From Nitrospira sp. (GTDB lineage Bacteria > Nitrospirota > Nitrospiria > Nitrospirales > Nitrospiraceae): a DNA stretch of 64,000 bases. The stretch lies in the NCBI GenBank assembly GCA_018242665.1, contig JAFEBL010000008.1, positions 1 to 64,000 of the forward strand, given 5' to 3'. The notes under the pieces are model-generated. The model did no database searches and was not told the origin of the DNA. It saw only the letters and a program-made list of their open reading frames with translations. The translations under genes and the position numbers were made by a program. Of the stretch, positions 16,437-24,511 are shown piece by piece (the stretch's first letter is position 1; every line of letters begins with the position of its first letter).

Positions 16437-16931
16437 GCACTCCACATGAATCGACAGGTAATTAGGATTTGGGCCGAGGAAGCAGCGGATGCGGAAAAAT
16501 GGGCCACTCATGCCGAAAACGCGACAGAGGAACAGTGCGCCGGACGCTCAGGACTCGAAGCGGAGCTTGCACCGAAACGTCCCAGTGGGAAAGCACGGTA
16601 AAGGATTTCTCACGCCTGCATTCAATTGAGCGGCGAACCGCCACATGGTTGAGACGGTGACCTCGACTCTTGAGCTAAGCGGTAGCGATACCCTCGTCTT
16701 CCAGTCTCTATGATTGAAATTCCGCGCCATAATTCACGCTCATGAAGCAGCCCTCAGGTTGGTACCGAACTCTCGAGCCAGGGTCTGACGTACGGTTTTT
16801 CCGGACCTCCCATACTAGACCTCCAGCATCCGTTCGTCAGGGATCGCTGATGCATCCTTCTGCTCTGGTGTAAGAAGATCTGGCCGCAAGATTGGTACAA
16901 CTCACTATGCATAATCAGATTGCTCTGGGAA
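16437..16931. other. Intergenic stretch without recognisable gene
   Basis: About 495 bases between IS481 debris and htrA. Minus-strand frames are open for up to 127 residues but overlap htrA antisense or lack motifs. One frame reads KTVRQTLAREFGTNLRAAS, which might be an eroded transposase helix-turn-helix; that is too little to call. Confidence 0.4.
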
Positions 16932-18113
16932 TCAAAATGGCACAAAGCCCATGGCCTGTGGAACAACCGGAGGCACGTCGATTTTTTGATGCTGCACCGG
17001 GCCCGGAGGACTGGGCCGCTCTTCCAATGTGACCGGCACCGTCGCACGTTCACCATCCCGAACGATTCTGAGTTCGATGGGCTGCTTCGCCGCCAGATGC
17101 TGAAACACTTTGGCATACTGCTCACTCGTCTTGACATCCTGTCCGTTTACGGAGACGATGATGTCACCACCCAACACCCAGGGTTCCCCCTGAATCACCA
17201 CATCCAACTCGCCGGCACGGAGTCCGATCCGTTCCGCTGGACTCCCCTCCTCAACATCAACCACAAGCAACCCGTCGACCAACGGAAGGGCGATCAGCAT
17301 TCGGAGCTCATCGGTAACGAATTTTCCTTTGATGCCAAGCCACGGACGGATGACGCGGCCATTGGCTCTCAACTCCGCAACGATGGTTTTGACCGTATTG
17401 ATCGGGATCGCAAACCCGATATTTTGCGCGCCCATGAGGGTAGCGGAATTGATGCCGACCACTCGATCATCCGAGTCCACCAAAGGACCACCGCTGTTTC
17501 CCGGATTGATCGGTGTCGTCATCTGTATCACTCGCTCCTGAAAGATCTCTTGTTTTGCTTCCATCACCTTTCCGAAGCCACTGATGATGCCTGCTGAGAA
17601 CGCATAGCCCAACCCAAAAGGGTGTCCGATCGCCAGCACCTTTTGCCCAACCTCTAGCTTGTCGGAATCTCCCAACGCAGCAGGGATATAAGATCCCTTC
17701 GGAAGTGCGACCTCCAGCAGCGCGACATCAGATTGCGCGTCACTTCCCACCAGCTCAGCCGGCAGGCGCGTTCCGTCATACAGCGTTACCGTGATCTTCG
17801 CCGCCCCCGCGACAACATGCGCATTCGTCACAATCAACCCTTGCCTGTCGATTAACACACCCGATCCAAGCCCTTTGCCGGAGGCCTGGGTGATATGGTG
17901 ATGACTGAGATAGGCAGAAGCAATGAGGACAGTTGATTTGGCGAGATGTTTATACACACGCACATTGTTCATCTCCTCAGGGGTGTTCAGCGTTGTGGCA
18001 AAAACCATTGGACTCTGCCAATACCCATTCAGCACAAGCCCAAACAGGAGGAACCCGCAGAGTTGCCATGACTTCAGAGCCCGAGTATGAAATCGAATTG
18101 GGGAATCGCCCAT
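16932..18113 (-). CDS. HtrA/DegP-type serine protease with PDZ domain
   Basis: A 393-residue periplasmic protease. An N-terminal signal or anchor (LCGFLLFGLVLNGYW) is followed by a trypsin-like domain with the full triad: His99 in VTNAHVV, Asp129 in QSDVALLE, Ser207 in GNSGGPL. One PDZ domain occupies roughly residues 275-370 (EGSPAERIGLRAGELDVVIQ, then GGDIIVSVNGQDV). Such proteases remove damaged envelope proteins, the PDZ domain reading exposed C-termini. The ATG at 18113 has GGAGG six bases upstream; the frame extends to 18212. A 10-bp hairpin lies 32-60 bases upstream of the start. One PDZ rather than two makes it closer to DegS/HhoA forms than to DegP. Confidence 0.85.
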   Translation of the reverse strand: MGDSPIRFHTRALKSWQLCGFLLFGLVLNGYWQSPMVFATTLNTPEEMNNVRVYKHLAKSTVLIASAYLSHHHITQASGKGLGSGVLIDRQGLIVTNAHVVAGAAKITVTLYDGTRLPAELVGSDAQSDVALLEVALPKGSYIPAALGDSDKLEVGQKVLAIGHPFGLGYAFSAGIISGFGKVMEAKQEIFQERVIQMTTPINPGNSGGPLVDSDDRVVGINSATLMGAQNIGFAIPINTVKTIVAELRANGRVIRPWLGIKGKFVTDELRMLIALPLVDGLLVVDVEEGSPAERIGLRAGELDVVIQGEPWVLGGDIIVSVNGQDVKTSEQYAKVFQHLAAKQPIELRIVRDGERATVPVTLEERPSPPGPVQHQKIDVPPVVPQAMGFVPF

Positions 18114-18144
18114 GACGCACCTCCATAACCATATTTCACCCGAA

Positions 18145-18173
18145 CAGACGAGGCCTTTCAAGCGCCTCGTCTG
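18145..18173. promoter_or_regulatory. Perfect 10-bp inverted repeat upstream of htrA
   Basis: CAGACGAGGC and GCCTCGTCTG are exact inverted repeats separated by nine bases. The structure is 32 bases upstream of the htrA ATG, so it would be in the leader or over the promoter. It could be an operator (two half sites one DNA turn apart) or an RNA hairpin. No T-tract follows on either strand, which argues against a terminator. Confidence 0.45.
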
Positions 18174-18813
18174 TGAGTGCTCATCACACGCTCCATCAAT
18201 TTTGGCTAGCACCTTCCATTGGCATAAACAGGCGACTGGGTGTCGAGGGGCAATGTCAGCAAATACCGGATGGAGGCTTGTTCCTGTCGGTCGTGGCAGA
18301 GCAACCGAAGGCGACGTCAGCTGTGCAACCGCAACCTCGTATCCAGCAAGCGACGGGGTCTCCTACCCCGTATCCCAGGGACTTCGATACCGCCCTCGAG
18401 TGGACGCCATCGTAGGAGCGACCCTGGGAATGGGAGGAAATTTGGAGTGAACTCGTCATGCGAGCCCATCCTGTCCATGGGGCCAGCATTTGATCAAGAT
18501 CTTGTTACGTAAAAGAAACTCGGCCATCGTATGGAGGCGATTGGCAAACCTCTGCGTCTGCGCGCATGTTCTATTGGGCCATGGCCAACGGTGTGAAGAT
18601 GAGGAGACACGACCTAAGGACTGACTTCATTCTCCCCTCCCGACCGGAGATCTCCAACTGCGATCGGATGGGAGCAAGCCCCTTCCTGCATAGTCACCAT
18701 AAGAGCTGCTAGCGTTGGCACAAAGCACCTTCTCCTCCACATGAGCACCTTAATGCCTTCCCAACCTACCCACGAAACTCATGGCTTCGCATCTACGAAC
18801 CAACTAGCAAGAC
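18174..18813. other. Intergenic stretch without recognisable gene
   Basis: About 640 bases between the htrA leader and the Spy-like gene. Several plus-strand frames of 60-110 residues overlap one another in different frames without ribosome binding sites or motifs, so none is called. The htrA promoter is presumably at its left edge. Confidence 0.4.
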
Positions 18814-19254
18814 TTAGCTATGTTGACGTGATGGGAAGAACCATGCCAAGCGCCGCTTCGTTTGTTCCAGATATTCTCGCGATCTTCCCCACCGCCGTTG
18901 CAAACGGGCGTACATCTCATCGAGACGGGTTTGTTGTTCCGACGACAGCTTCGCTTTGAGATCAACCATACCTTTGGTCAAGATGTCTTCGATTTCCGTC
19001 TGGTGTGCAAACCGTAATTCCAAGATGGCGATATGAGCACGGGTAACAACCAGGTCAATAGCGGCTTGTTGCTCTGGCGACAAAACAAGCTCCTGCGTGA
19101 GGCGTTTCATGATTCGACTATGCTGCGCCAAAGGGCCTCGTTCTCCGCGATGCTCGCGTTCATAGGTCAGGTAGAGATGGGTGCCCGCAATGCCGCTGAT
19201 GAGTCCGGCGACAAAGAGGACGACCAATCCTGTGGCGACTTTGGCCCGTGACAT
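18814..19254 (-). CDS. Periplasmic Spy/CnrX-like sensor protein
   Basis: A 146-residue protein with one N-terminal membrane helix (VATGLVVLFVAGLISGIAG) and a helical periplasmic domain. It has two LTxxQ-like motifs: VLSPEQQAAIDLVVTRAH and KLSSEQQTRLDEMYARL. That is the signature of Spy, CpxP, ZraP and CnrX-type proteins, which are chaperones or metal sensors. A membrane anchor rather than a cleaved signal favours the CnrX-type sensor role. GGAGG precedes the ATG at 19254. It is the third gene after an ECF sigma factor and a small membrane protein, the arrangement expected of a sigma, anti-sigma and sensor set. Confidence 0.75.
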   Translation of the reverse strand: MSRAKVATGLVVLFVAGLISGIAGTHLYLTYEREHRGERGPLAQHSRIMKRLTQELVLSPEQQAAIDLVVTRAHIAILELRFAHQTEIEDILTKGMVDLKAKLSSEQQTRLDEMYARLQRRWGRSREYLEQTKRRLAWFFPSRQHS

Positions 19255-19279
19255 GGCAATGCCTCCTCTTCTCCCGTGG

Positions 19280-19597
19280 CTACTCGACAAAGAACATCAT
19301 GGACTCGAACTCTTCGGCCACTAGCCTCGAGCCTTCACGTGGAACGCCCGGAGACCAGATCATGAACGACAACGTCATGATCAATGCGACGACTGCAGCC
19401 ACGGCGGCCGACTGCCAGATCAGCCGTTCAACGCACCTGTCTGCGCTGGTTGGCGTGGCCTGCTGCATCGTGCGACGGACCTGACGCATTACGCCGTCAG
19501 TCCATTCCTGCTCCAGCACTGTGGTCTGCCGACCTTGATGGACTCTTGCGAGGGTGTGCTCCAGCTTCTGGAATGCTTGCTGATCAGATGGCATCAT
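19280..19597 (-). CDS. Small membrane protein, probable anti-sigma factor
   Basis: A 105-residue protein. The cytoplasmic N-terminal 65 residues are charged (FQKLEHTLARVHQGRQTTVL, then DGVMRQVRRTM). A single transmembrane helix follows (IWQSAAVAAVVALIMTLSFMIW), then about 20 residues outside. This is the size and topology of CnrY-type and other single-span anti-sigma factors, although no zinc-binding HxxxCxxC motif is present. The start at ATG 19597 has GAGG five bases upstream; a GTG at 19603 is less likely. It follows the ECF sigma gene by 17 bases and precedes the Spy-like gene by 25, so all three are probably one operon. The anti-sigma role is inferred from this order. Confidence 0.65.
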   Translation of the reverse strand: MMPSDQQAFQKLEHTLARVHQGRQTTVLEQEWTDGVMRQVRRTMQQATPTSADRCVERLIWQSAAVAAVVALIMTLSFMIWSPGVPREGSRLVAEEFESMMFFVE

Positions 19598-19614
19598 GAA
19601 CACCTCAGCTCTCT

Positions 19615-20271
19615 CTATCTCTCACTCATCAGGATATTACGAAGCACCTGTCTGGCCCGATACGCACGCACTTTGACATTCACCGCACTCCATCCCAATA
19701 ACGCGGCTGCCTCTTGAACCGAATTCCCCTCGAGATGCACCAACGTTACGACCATCCTTTGCTCTGGCGAGAGGCGGGCCAGAGCCCACTGCAATACGTC
19801 GGTCGCCTCCTGCTGTCGGCTCCGCTCGGCAAATTCCTCATCGGATTGTGCCGCCAGCACCTGATCGATCCATCGCTGATGATCGGCCGTGATGGCGCTC
19901 ACCGGCACGTCCGCGCCTTGTCGCTGTCGCCAAAAATCATAGCAAGCACGGACAGCAATAGTGGCGAGCCAGTGGGCGAATGGCCGTTCAAAGGCGTAGG
20001 TGGCAAGCCCGACGTACGTCTTCACGAACACGTCGTGCGCGACTTCGCGCGCAACATCGGCTGGGACATGCCCGCCCACAATCCGACTCACATGAGCCTG
20101 ATAGCGGTGCATCAAGATTTCAAATACATCCACATCCCCTGCAACAACCAGTCGAATCAGTTCTTCATCCGGCAACCCCACCCCGTCCATCATCTGTTCC
20201 GGCGACTGATCAAGCACCACGGGCTCTTGAAAGCAGTGGGCGTCGAGCGTCTGTACTCTCTGCGCGTACAC
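19615..20271 (-). CDS. ECF-type RNA polymerase sigma factor
   Basis: Up to 218 residues. Region 2 runs DEELIRLVVAGDVDVFEILM to HDVFVKTYVGLATY and then FAHWLATIAVRACYDFWRQR. Region 4 is LARLSPEQRMVVTLVHLEG then SVQEAAALLGWSAVNVKVRAYRAR. Regions 1 and 3 are absent, as in all ECF factors. The start is uncertain. GTG at 20271 has AAGGAG 14 bases upstream; an ATG at 20193 (MMDGVGLPDEE) would still leave region 2 whole and may be correct. It should direct transcription of envelope-stress or metal-response genes and be held by the small membrane protein encoded next. Confidence 0.85.
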   Translation of the reverse strand: MYAQRVQTLDAHCFQEPVVLDQSPEQMMDGVGLPDEELIRLVVAGDVDVFEILMHRYQAHVSRIVGGHVPADVAREVAHDVFVKTYVGLATYAFERPFAHWLATIAVRACYDFWRQRQGADVPVSAITADHQRWIDQVLAAQSDEEFAERSRQQEATDVLQWALARLSPEQRMVVTLVHLEGNSVQEAAALLGWSAVNVKVRAYRARQVLRNILMSER

Positions 20272-20680
20272 GATGCGGCAGAAGACTCCTTCCTGCTCTG
20301 TAAGACGCAGTAGTTGGCGAAAAGGTTACACACTAGGGGCGTGCTTTGCGATGACGGCTTTTCCTCGGAAAAATGATCGTGAGCTGTAACCATCCTAGAC
20401 TTCGCCACGTCTACACTTACATGGCAGGGAAGTATGGCGCTATCCACCATACCATAGGGAAATTGGCATGGACATGCGAGAACGCATGATCCGGATGGGA
20501 TACCACAACGATTCTGGTAGGACTCGGGCTGATGAGTGTGTTCTGTGTGCCCCGTGTGAGTCAAGCCGATCCTGGCTCCGGTTACGACTCCTCGCACCAT
20601 ACTACGCGATACGCGACGGTGCGACTCGAATGCTATACGCCTTGCTGCATGATCAGAAGAAGCTCCACCCTTTTACTGCC

Positions 20681-20902
20681 ATGATCGAAAATCATCCAGA
20701 TAGTCATTCTCTTGCGATTCTTCTTGAGAAGGGATCGGCTATCACGCGTAGCAGTCCTCTTACATGCCAGTGTCAAGGGCGAGTTCATCGATCAACCCGA
20801 AGGGGCCTCTGGGATTTCCTTCATCGATTGTTGGGACGCTATCCCTTTCGATGCTGGGATTGTGGTCGACGGTTTTATCGGCATCAGCGAGGTTCAAACT
20901 AG
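20681..20902 (+). CDS. Small zinc-ribbon protein
   Basis: The ending is characteristic: VHRSTRRGLWDFLHRLLG followed by YPFRCWDCGRRFYRHQRG. It matches small bacterial zinc-ribbon proteins of the form CxxC..HRSRRRG...RPFRCxxCxxRF. The second metal pair, CWDC (Cys58 and Cys61 from the ATG at 20681), is intact. The first pair is CQC (Cys29, Cys31) instead of CxxC, one residue short. The start is uncertain. The ATG at 20681 lacks a clear ribosome binding site, and the sequence up to residue 25 may not be coding. Another frame through the same bases extends the downstream glycosyltransferase and is probably not used. Function unknown; zinc binding is inferred. Confidence 0.5.
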   Translation: MIENHPDSHSLAILLEKGSAITRSSPLTCQCQGRVHRSTRRGLWDFLHRLLGRYPFRCWDCGRRFYRHQRGSN

Positions 20903-20978
20903 TGAGGTCAACCTTTCCGCATTTCACGCGTTTCTCTTAAAGGAATGCCATTCGCGGGTTCTTTTGCTGAAGGAATCG

Positions 20979-22244
20979 ATGCCGATACGTGTGATGCAAG
21001 ACCAATCAGCGGGAGTGCTACACCACGGCCTGTCTCGTCCTTTGGTCAGCGTGGTCATCCCGACCTACAACCGAGGACGCTTTCTGAAGACGGCCATCGC
21101 CTCTGCCCTGACACAGGAAGGACGTGGTGACGTGTTCGATCTGGAGATCATCGTGGTGGATGACTGCTCGCCGGATGACATGCGCCACATCGCCACCGCA
21201 TTTCCCGAAGTCCGCTATGTTCGGCTCGCAGAGAACCGCGGAGCCTCAGGCGCACGCAATGCCGGGATCAAACTCGCCAAGGGCCGCTATGTGGCCTTGC
21301 TCGACGATGACGATGAATTTCTCACCCACAAACTCCTGGTCCAGGTTCCCCTGCTCGAGGCAAATCCGAATGTCGGCGTGGTGTATGGACAAAGCGTCGT
21401 CACCGGTAGTGATGTCCCGCTCCTCCTGTGGCCGGAATGGGCGCCTTCGGGACAGGTCTTGGAAGAGTTCCTGACACGGACGGAGGATTTCCTTCATCCT
21501 CCCACCTGGTTGGTACGCCGTGAATTATTTGAAGCCGCGGGGTGGTTCGACGAGCATCATCGCACGATGGAACATTACGATATGGCCCTGCGGTTAGCCG
21601 CCTTGACCCAGTGGACATTTCTCGCGGGCGGACCGGTCGCCCATGGACGGTTTTCCAAACAAGGGAAATGGTACACCAACATCGCGAATGGGACGAATGC
21701 GCAACGGCTGCCTCGGATTGTGGAACACGCTCTAGCACAGCTCCCCGAGACGCCTGCGGCCAACCGAATGAGGCGTAAAGCTCGCGCCGCTGTATGCGCC
21801 ACCATTACGGGGCAAAAGTGGTGGGTCGGTGGAGGACTCGAGCCGGCGAAAGCTTACCTCCTGACCTCACTGCAGACGGCCCCTGAATTTCTAGAGGAAG
21901 CGGCCGTCATTGAGTGGGTGCATCGGATCGCCGGGACGTTAGCGGGTTCATCACAGAGCCCCATTCGGGCCGTACGAGATTTTTGGGGTGAGATCAGGGC
22001 TGTGACTACCCGCTCACACTCGCCACACACATGTTCAGTTCGTCGAGTGCTGGGAAACATGCTAGAAGCGGTCGCAGTGGACATGAAACAGGGATCTCCC
22101 CGACGAGCGTGGCTGATCGGGGCCAGTGTCATGCTCCATGACCCCACGCTCTGGATACAGCCGAACCGTCTGATTCGCCTCTACCGGTCCCTATCGTCAC
22201 ACCAGAGATCCAGGCCTATGGCCAGTTCTTCTCCCTACGCCTAA
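20979..22244 (+). CDS. Family 2 glycosyltransferase
   Basis: A 421-residue protein. It begins with about 25 variable residues and then a GT-A domain: RPLVSVVIPTYNRGRFLKTA, LEIIVVDDCSPDD, ENRGASGARNAGI and ALLDDDDEF, the last being the DxD-type metal and nucleotide-sugar site. THPPTW-like and EHYDMALRLA segments correspond to the acceptor side. The C-terminal 150 residues are helical and not recognised. It should transfer a sugar from a nucleotide donor to a glycan or lipid. The ATG at 20979 follows AAGGA by four bases. The frame stays open to 20712, but that extension runs across the zinc-ribbon gene in another frame. A second GT2 gene follows after 42 bases. Confidence 0.8.
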   Translation: MPIRVMQDQSAGVLHHGLSRPLVSVVIPTYNRGRFLKTAIASALTQEGRGDVFDLEIIVVDDCSPDDMRHIATAFPEVRYVRLAENRGASGARNAGIKLAKGRYVALLDDDDEFLTHKLLVQVPLLEANPNVGVVYGQSVVTGSDVPLLLWPEWAPSGQVLEEFLTRTEDFLHPPTWLVRRELFEAAGWFDEHHRTMEHYDMALRLAALTQWTFLAGGPVAHGRFSKQGKWYTNIANGTNAQRLPRIVEHALAQLPETPAANRMRRKARAAVCATITGQKWWVGGGLEPAKAYLLTSLQTAPEFLEEAAVIEWVHRIAGTLAGSSQSPIRAVRDFWGEIRAVTTRSHSPHTCSVRRVLGNMLEAVAVDMKQGSPRRAWLIGASVMLHDPTLWIQPNRLIRLYRSLSSHQRSRPMASSSPYA

Positions 22245-22286
22245 CGTCAATCGACAACGGCACCACAAGGGGTGTTGAGCGCGTGT

Positions 22287-23162
22287 ATGAAACTCAGTGT
22301 CATCATTCCCTGCCGAAATGCTGCCCATACCATAGGACAGACCCTTACCGCTCTTGCTGAGCAGTCCTGGCCGGGCGATTGGGAAGTAATCGTCGCGGAC
22401 AATGGGTCAACCGATCATCTGGCACAGATGGTGGCTCTGTATACCCTGAGAATCCGGTCACTTCGAATGGTGGCTGCGTCGGCACGTTCTGGCGCTGCCT
22501 ACGCGAGAAATGTCGCAATCAAAGCAGCGACTGGGGAGGGGATCTTATTTTGTGATGCGGATGATATCCCTGCCCCAGGATGGGCCGTGGCGATGGCATC
22601 AGCGTTGAAGGTCTATGGGTTTGTCGCGTCTCGGCTGGACTTGGAAACCCTCAACGCTCCCAATCTCCGAGCCGCCCGCGAGGGCACGCAAACAACCGGC
22701 TTACAGCGATTTCCCTTTCTTCCTTTTCCTCATGCAGGTGCAGGAACCTTAGGGATCATGCGAGCACTCCATGATGCCGTCAATGGATTTGATGAGAACA
22801 TCCCCATCTGTGAAGACATTGACTATTGCATGCGTGTACAGCGGAGAGACGTACAGTTAACGTTCGTACCAGACGCGATTCTACAGTGTCGCCTGCGAGC
22901 CAATGCACAGGGTGTCTATGTCCAGGCGCTACGGTATGCCGAATATGAAATGTATTTATACAAGCAATATGGGGCCGGGACGCTCCGAGAATGGTGGCGG
23001 TGGCGCAAGTATGCACACGCCTGGCGACTATTATTTCGACGCCTGCCGGAGTTACTTAGAACACCGGCAGGGAGGACAATCTTGGCCTGGCGATTGGGAC
23101 GGCAGCTGGGGCTGCTGAAAGGCAGTCTCCGATTTGGCTCGGCCCCTATGATGGTGGAGTAG
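22287..23162 (+). CDS. Family 2 glycosyltransferase
   Basis: A 291-residue GT-A enzyme: MKLSVIIPCRNAAHTIGQTL, then EVIVADNGSTDHL, SGAAYARNVAIKAATGEGIL and FCDADDIPAPGW with the DxD motif. CEDIDYCMRVQRR corresponds to the catalytic ED region. The C-terminal tail (WWRWRKYAHAWRLLFRRLPE) is basic and may associate with the membrane. The ATG at 22287 starts exactly at the conserved first strand; a TTG at 22272 is possible. It probably works with the preceding GT2 on the same glycan. These two genes are separate from the large polysaccharide cluster at 52-64 kb. Confidence 0.85.
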   Translation: MKLSVIIPCRNAAHTIGQTLTALAEQSWPGDWEVIVADNGSTDHLAQMVALYTLRIRSLRMVAASARSGAAYARNVAIKAATGEGILFCDADDIPAPGWAVAMASALKVYGFVASRLDLETLNAPNLRAAREGTQTTGLQRFPFLPFPHAGAGTLGIMRALHDAVNGFDENIPICEDIDYCMRVQRRDVQLTFVPDAILQCRLRANAQGVYVQALRYAEYEMYLYKQYGAGTLREWWRWRKYAHAWRLLFRRLPELLRTPAGRTILAWRLGRQLGLLKGSLRFGSAPMMVE

Positions 23163-23571
23163 AAAAGAATGGTGAGACGGGCATCAAACAGTGACGAAGG
23201 CCCCGCTGTGAGACAGTTTTACCGGAGCAGACGGCTTTGTCTCTGACTTTGATCGAGAAACTCACACGCGCTCGAGGGACGAGACGCATTCCGAGACCTC
23301 TCTTCCGGCAACAATGATGCCAATGCTGCCAGGCCAGGCTGGGATGCGCACGGGATATGGCACCCCCAACGGAATGATGCGCCTCAAGGCTCTTGGAGGG
23401 TAAACGAAAACGCGGTGCCGCCTCCTCTGCGTCACCTGATCGCGGCGGGCATGGAGACTATTCAACTGTCGCTCGCCGCAAGCCATGACCGTGACATCGT
23501 CCCCATGTGTGGAATTGGTCAGACGATTTCGCTGAGCTGACTGAAACAGATCGACAGACAAGCTCGACCGA
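23163..23571. other. Convergent intergenic region
   Basis: About 410 bases between the plus-strand GT2 gene and the minus-strand DUF2950 gene. A bidirectional terminator would be expected here, but I see no strong hairpin with a T-tract. The minus frame 23262-23561 starts at TTG without a ribosome binding site and is not called. Confidence 0.4.
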
Positions 23572-24510
23572 TTAGGGAGCGCGTCGCCAACTTGGATCGG
23601 GATCGAATGCGGTCATCTCCGCCGCCAACGCCACGGTATTTGGGCCAAGATCTTTTTGATACACCACGCCGTCCAGGTTGATCATGAAGCTGACGATACC
23701 CGACATTCCGTAGCGAGCCGGAAAGGCGAGGACGGCAATCCCCCTGAGCAGTGTGCCGTTCGCCCAATAGTCGTATGCCCCTCCCGATGCATGCTCACCT
23801 TGTTTGGTGAGCAGTCGATACAGATAGCCATGGAAGGGCGTCAGCCTGTCCGAATCGGATGAGACCGGCCCTTCGGACGCGGCTGCGGCGAGCAAGGGCC
23901 CAATCGGACTCAAGGGCTCCTCTTCTCGGGTTTCCCAATACAACCCATCCCGCTTGCCCGGTGAACTGACAAATTTCGGCGCGAACCCCGGCACGCCGTC
24001 GCCATCAGCATCGTGCATCGCATACTCACGTTCGGCGTCCACGATCGCGAGGCACACCTGGATGGCCGCAAGCTCATTGCGGCCGATGTGCCGGTTGAGG
24101 ATTTCTGCTGCGGCCTGGTGCGTCTCGAACCGCCAGCCATTCTCCGATTTGATCAGCGGGATCGGCATAGGCCACGCATCACGGCCAACAGTTAAGATCG
24201 CGCGGGTGTTGTTCTCGTCGAGGATCACGTGGTGGGTGTCTGCATAGGCGTTGAGAAACTGTTTGCGCCATTGTGCGTCTGCGGCTGAATCGCCCGAGTC
24301 GAACAACTCCAGACCGTCGGCGCCTAACAGCGTTTGCAAGACAGAGGGATCGTTCAACGTGATGGCTTCTATGAACGCCTGCATCCCCCCCTCCACAGAG
24401 GGAAACACCGTCTGCACGAAAAAGTCGCTTGCGGCTGCGGACGGCATCGCCAGAACCAGGACCGTCAGCATCACGAACAGCATTCGATTGGCATGACCGA
24501 CACGTGGCAT
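23572..24510 (-). CDS. DUF2950 family exported protein
   Basis: A 312-residue protein with a signal peptide (MLFVMLTVLVLAMPSAAA). The mature domain fits DUF2950: FPSVEGGMQAFIEAITLND near the start, EILNRHIGRNELAAIQVCLA in the centre, YWETREEEPLSPIGPL, then FHGYLYRLLTKQG and ARYGMSGIVSFMINLDGVVYQKDLG near the end. The family has no established activity. The start at 24510 follows the stop of the DUF3300 gene by one base (TGA-T-ATG), with AGGTGA upstream, so translation is coupled. A longer frame to 24636 overlaps DUF3300 and is rejected. DUF3300 and DUF2950 are commonly neighbours in proteobacterial and other genomes. Confidence 0.8.
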   Translation of the reverse strand: MPRVGHANRMLFVMLTVLVLAMPSAAASDFFVQTVFPSVEGGMQAFIEAITLNDPSVLQTLLGADGLELFDSGDSAADAQWRKQFLNAYADTHHVILDENNTRAILTVGRDAWPMPIPLIKSENGWRFETHQAAAEILNRHIGRNELAAIQVCLAIVDAEREYAMHDADGDGVPGFAPKFVSSPGKRDGLYWETREEEPLSPIGPLLAAAASEGPVSSDSDRLTPFHGYLYRLLTKQGEHASGGAYDYWANGTLLRGIAVLAFPARYGMSGIVSFMINLDGVVYQKDLGPNTVALAAEMTAFDPDPSWRRAP

Positions 24511-24511
24511 A

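Noticed and set aside
20712-20978. N-terminal extension of the GT2 protein
   Set aside because: The same bases encode a recognisable zinc-ribbon in another frame, and a good site precedes the ATG at 20979.
23262-23561. Minus-strand frame of 99 residues between GT2 and DUF2950
   Set aside because: It starts at TTG without a ribosome site and has no protein-like motif.
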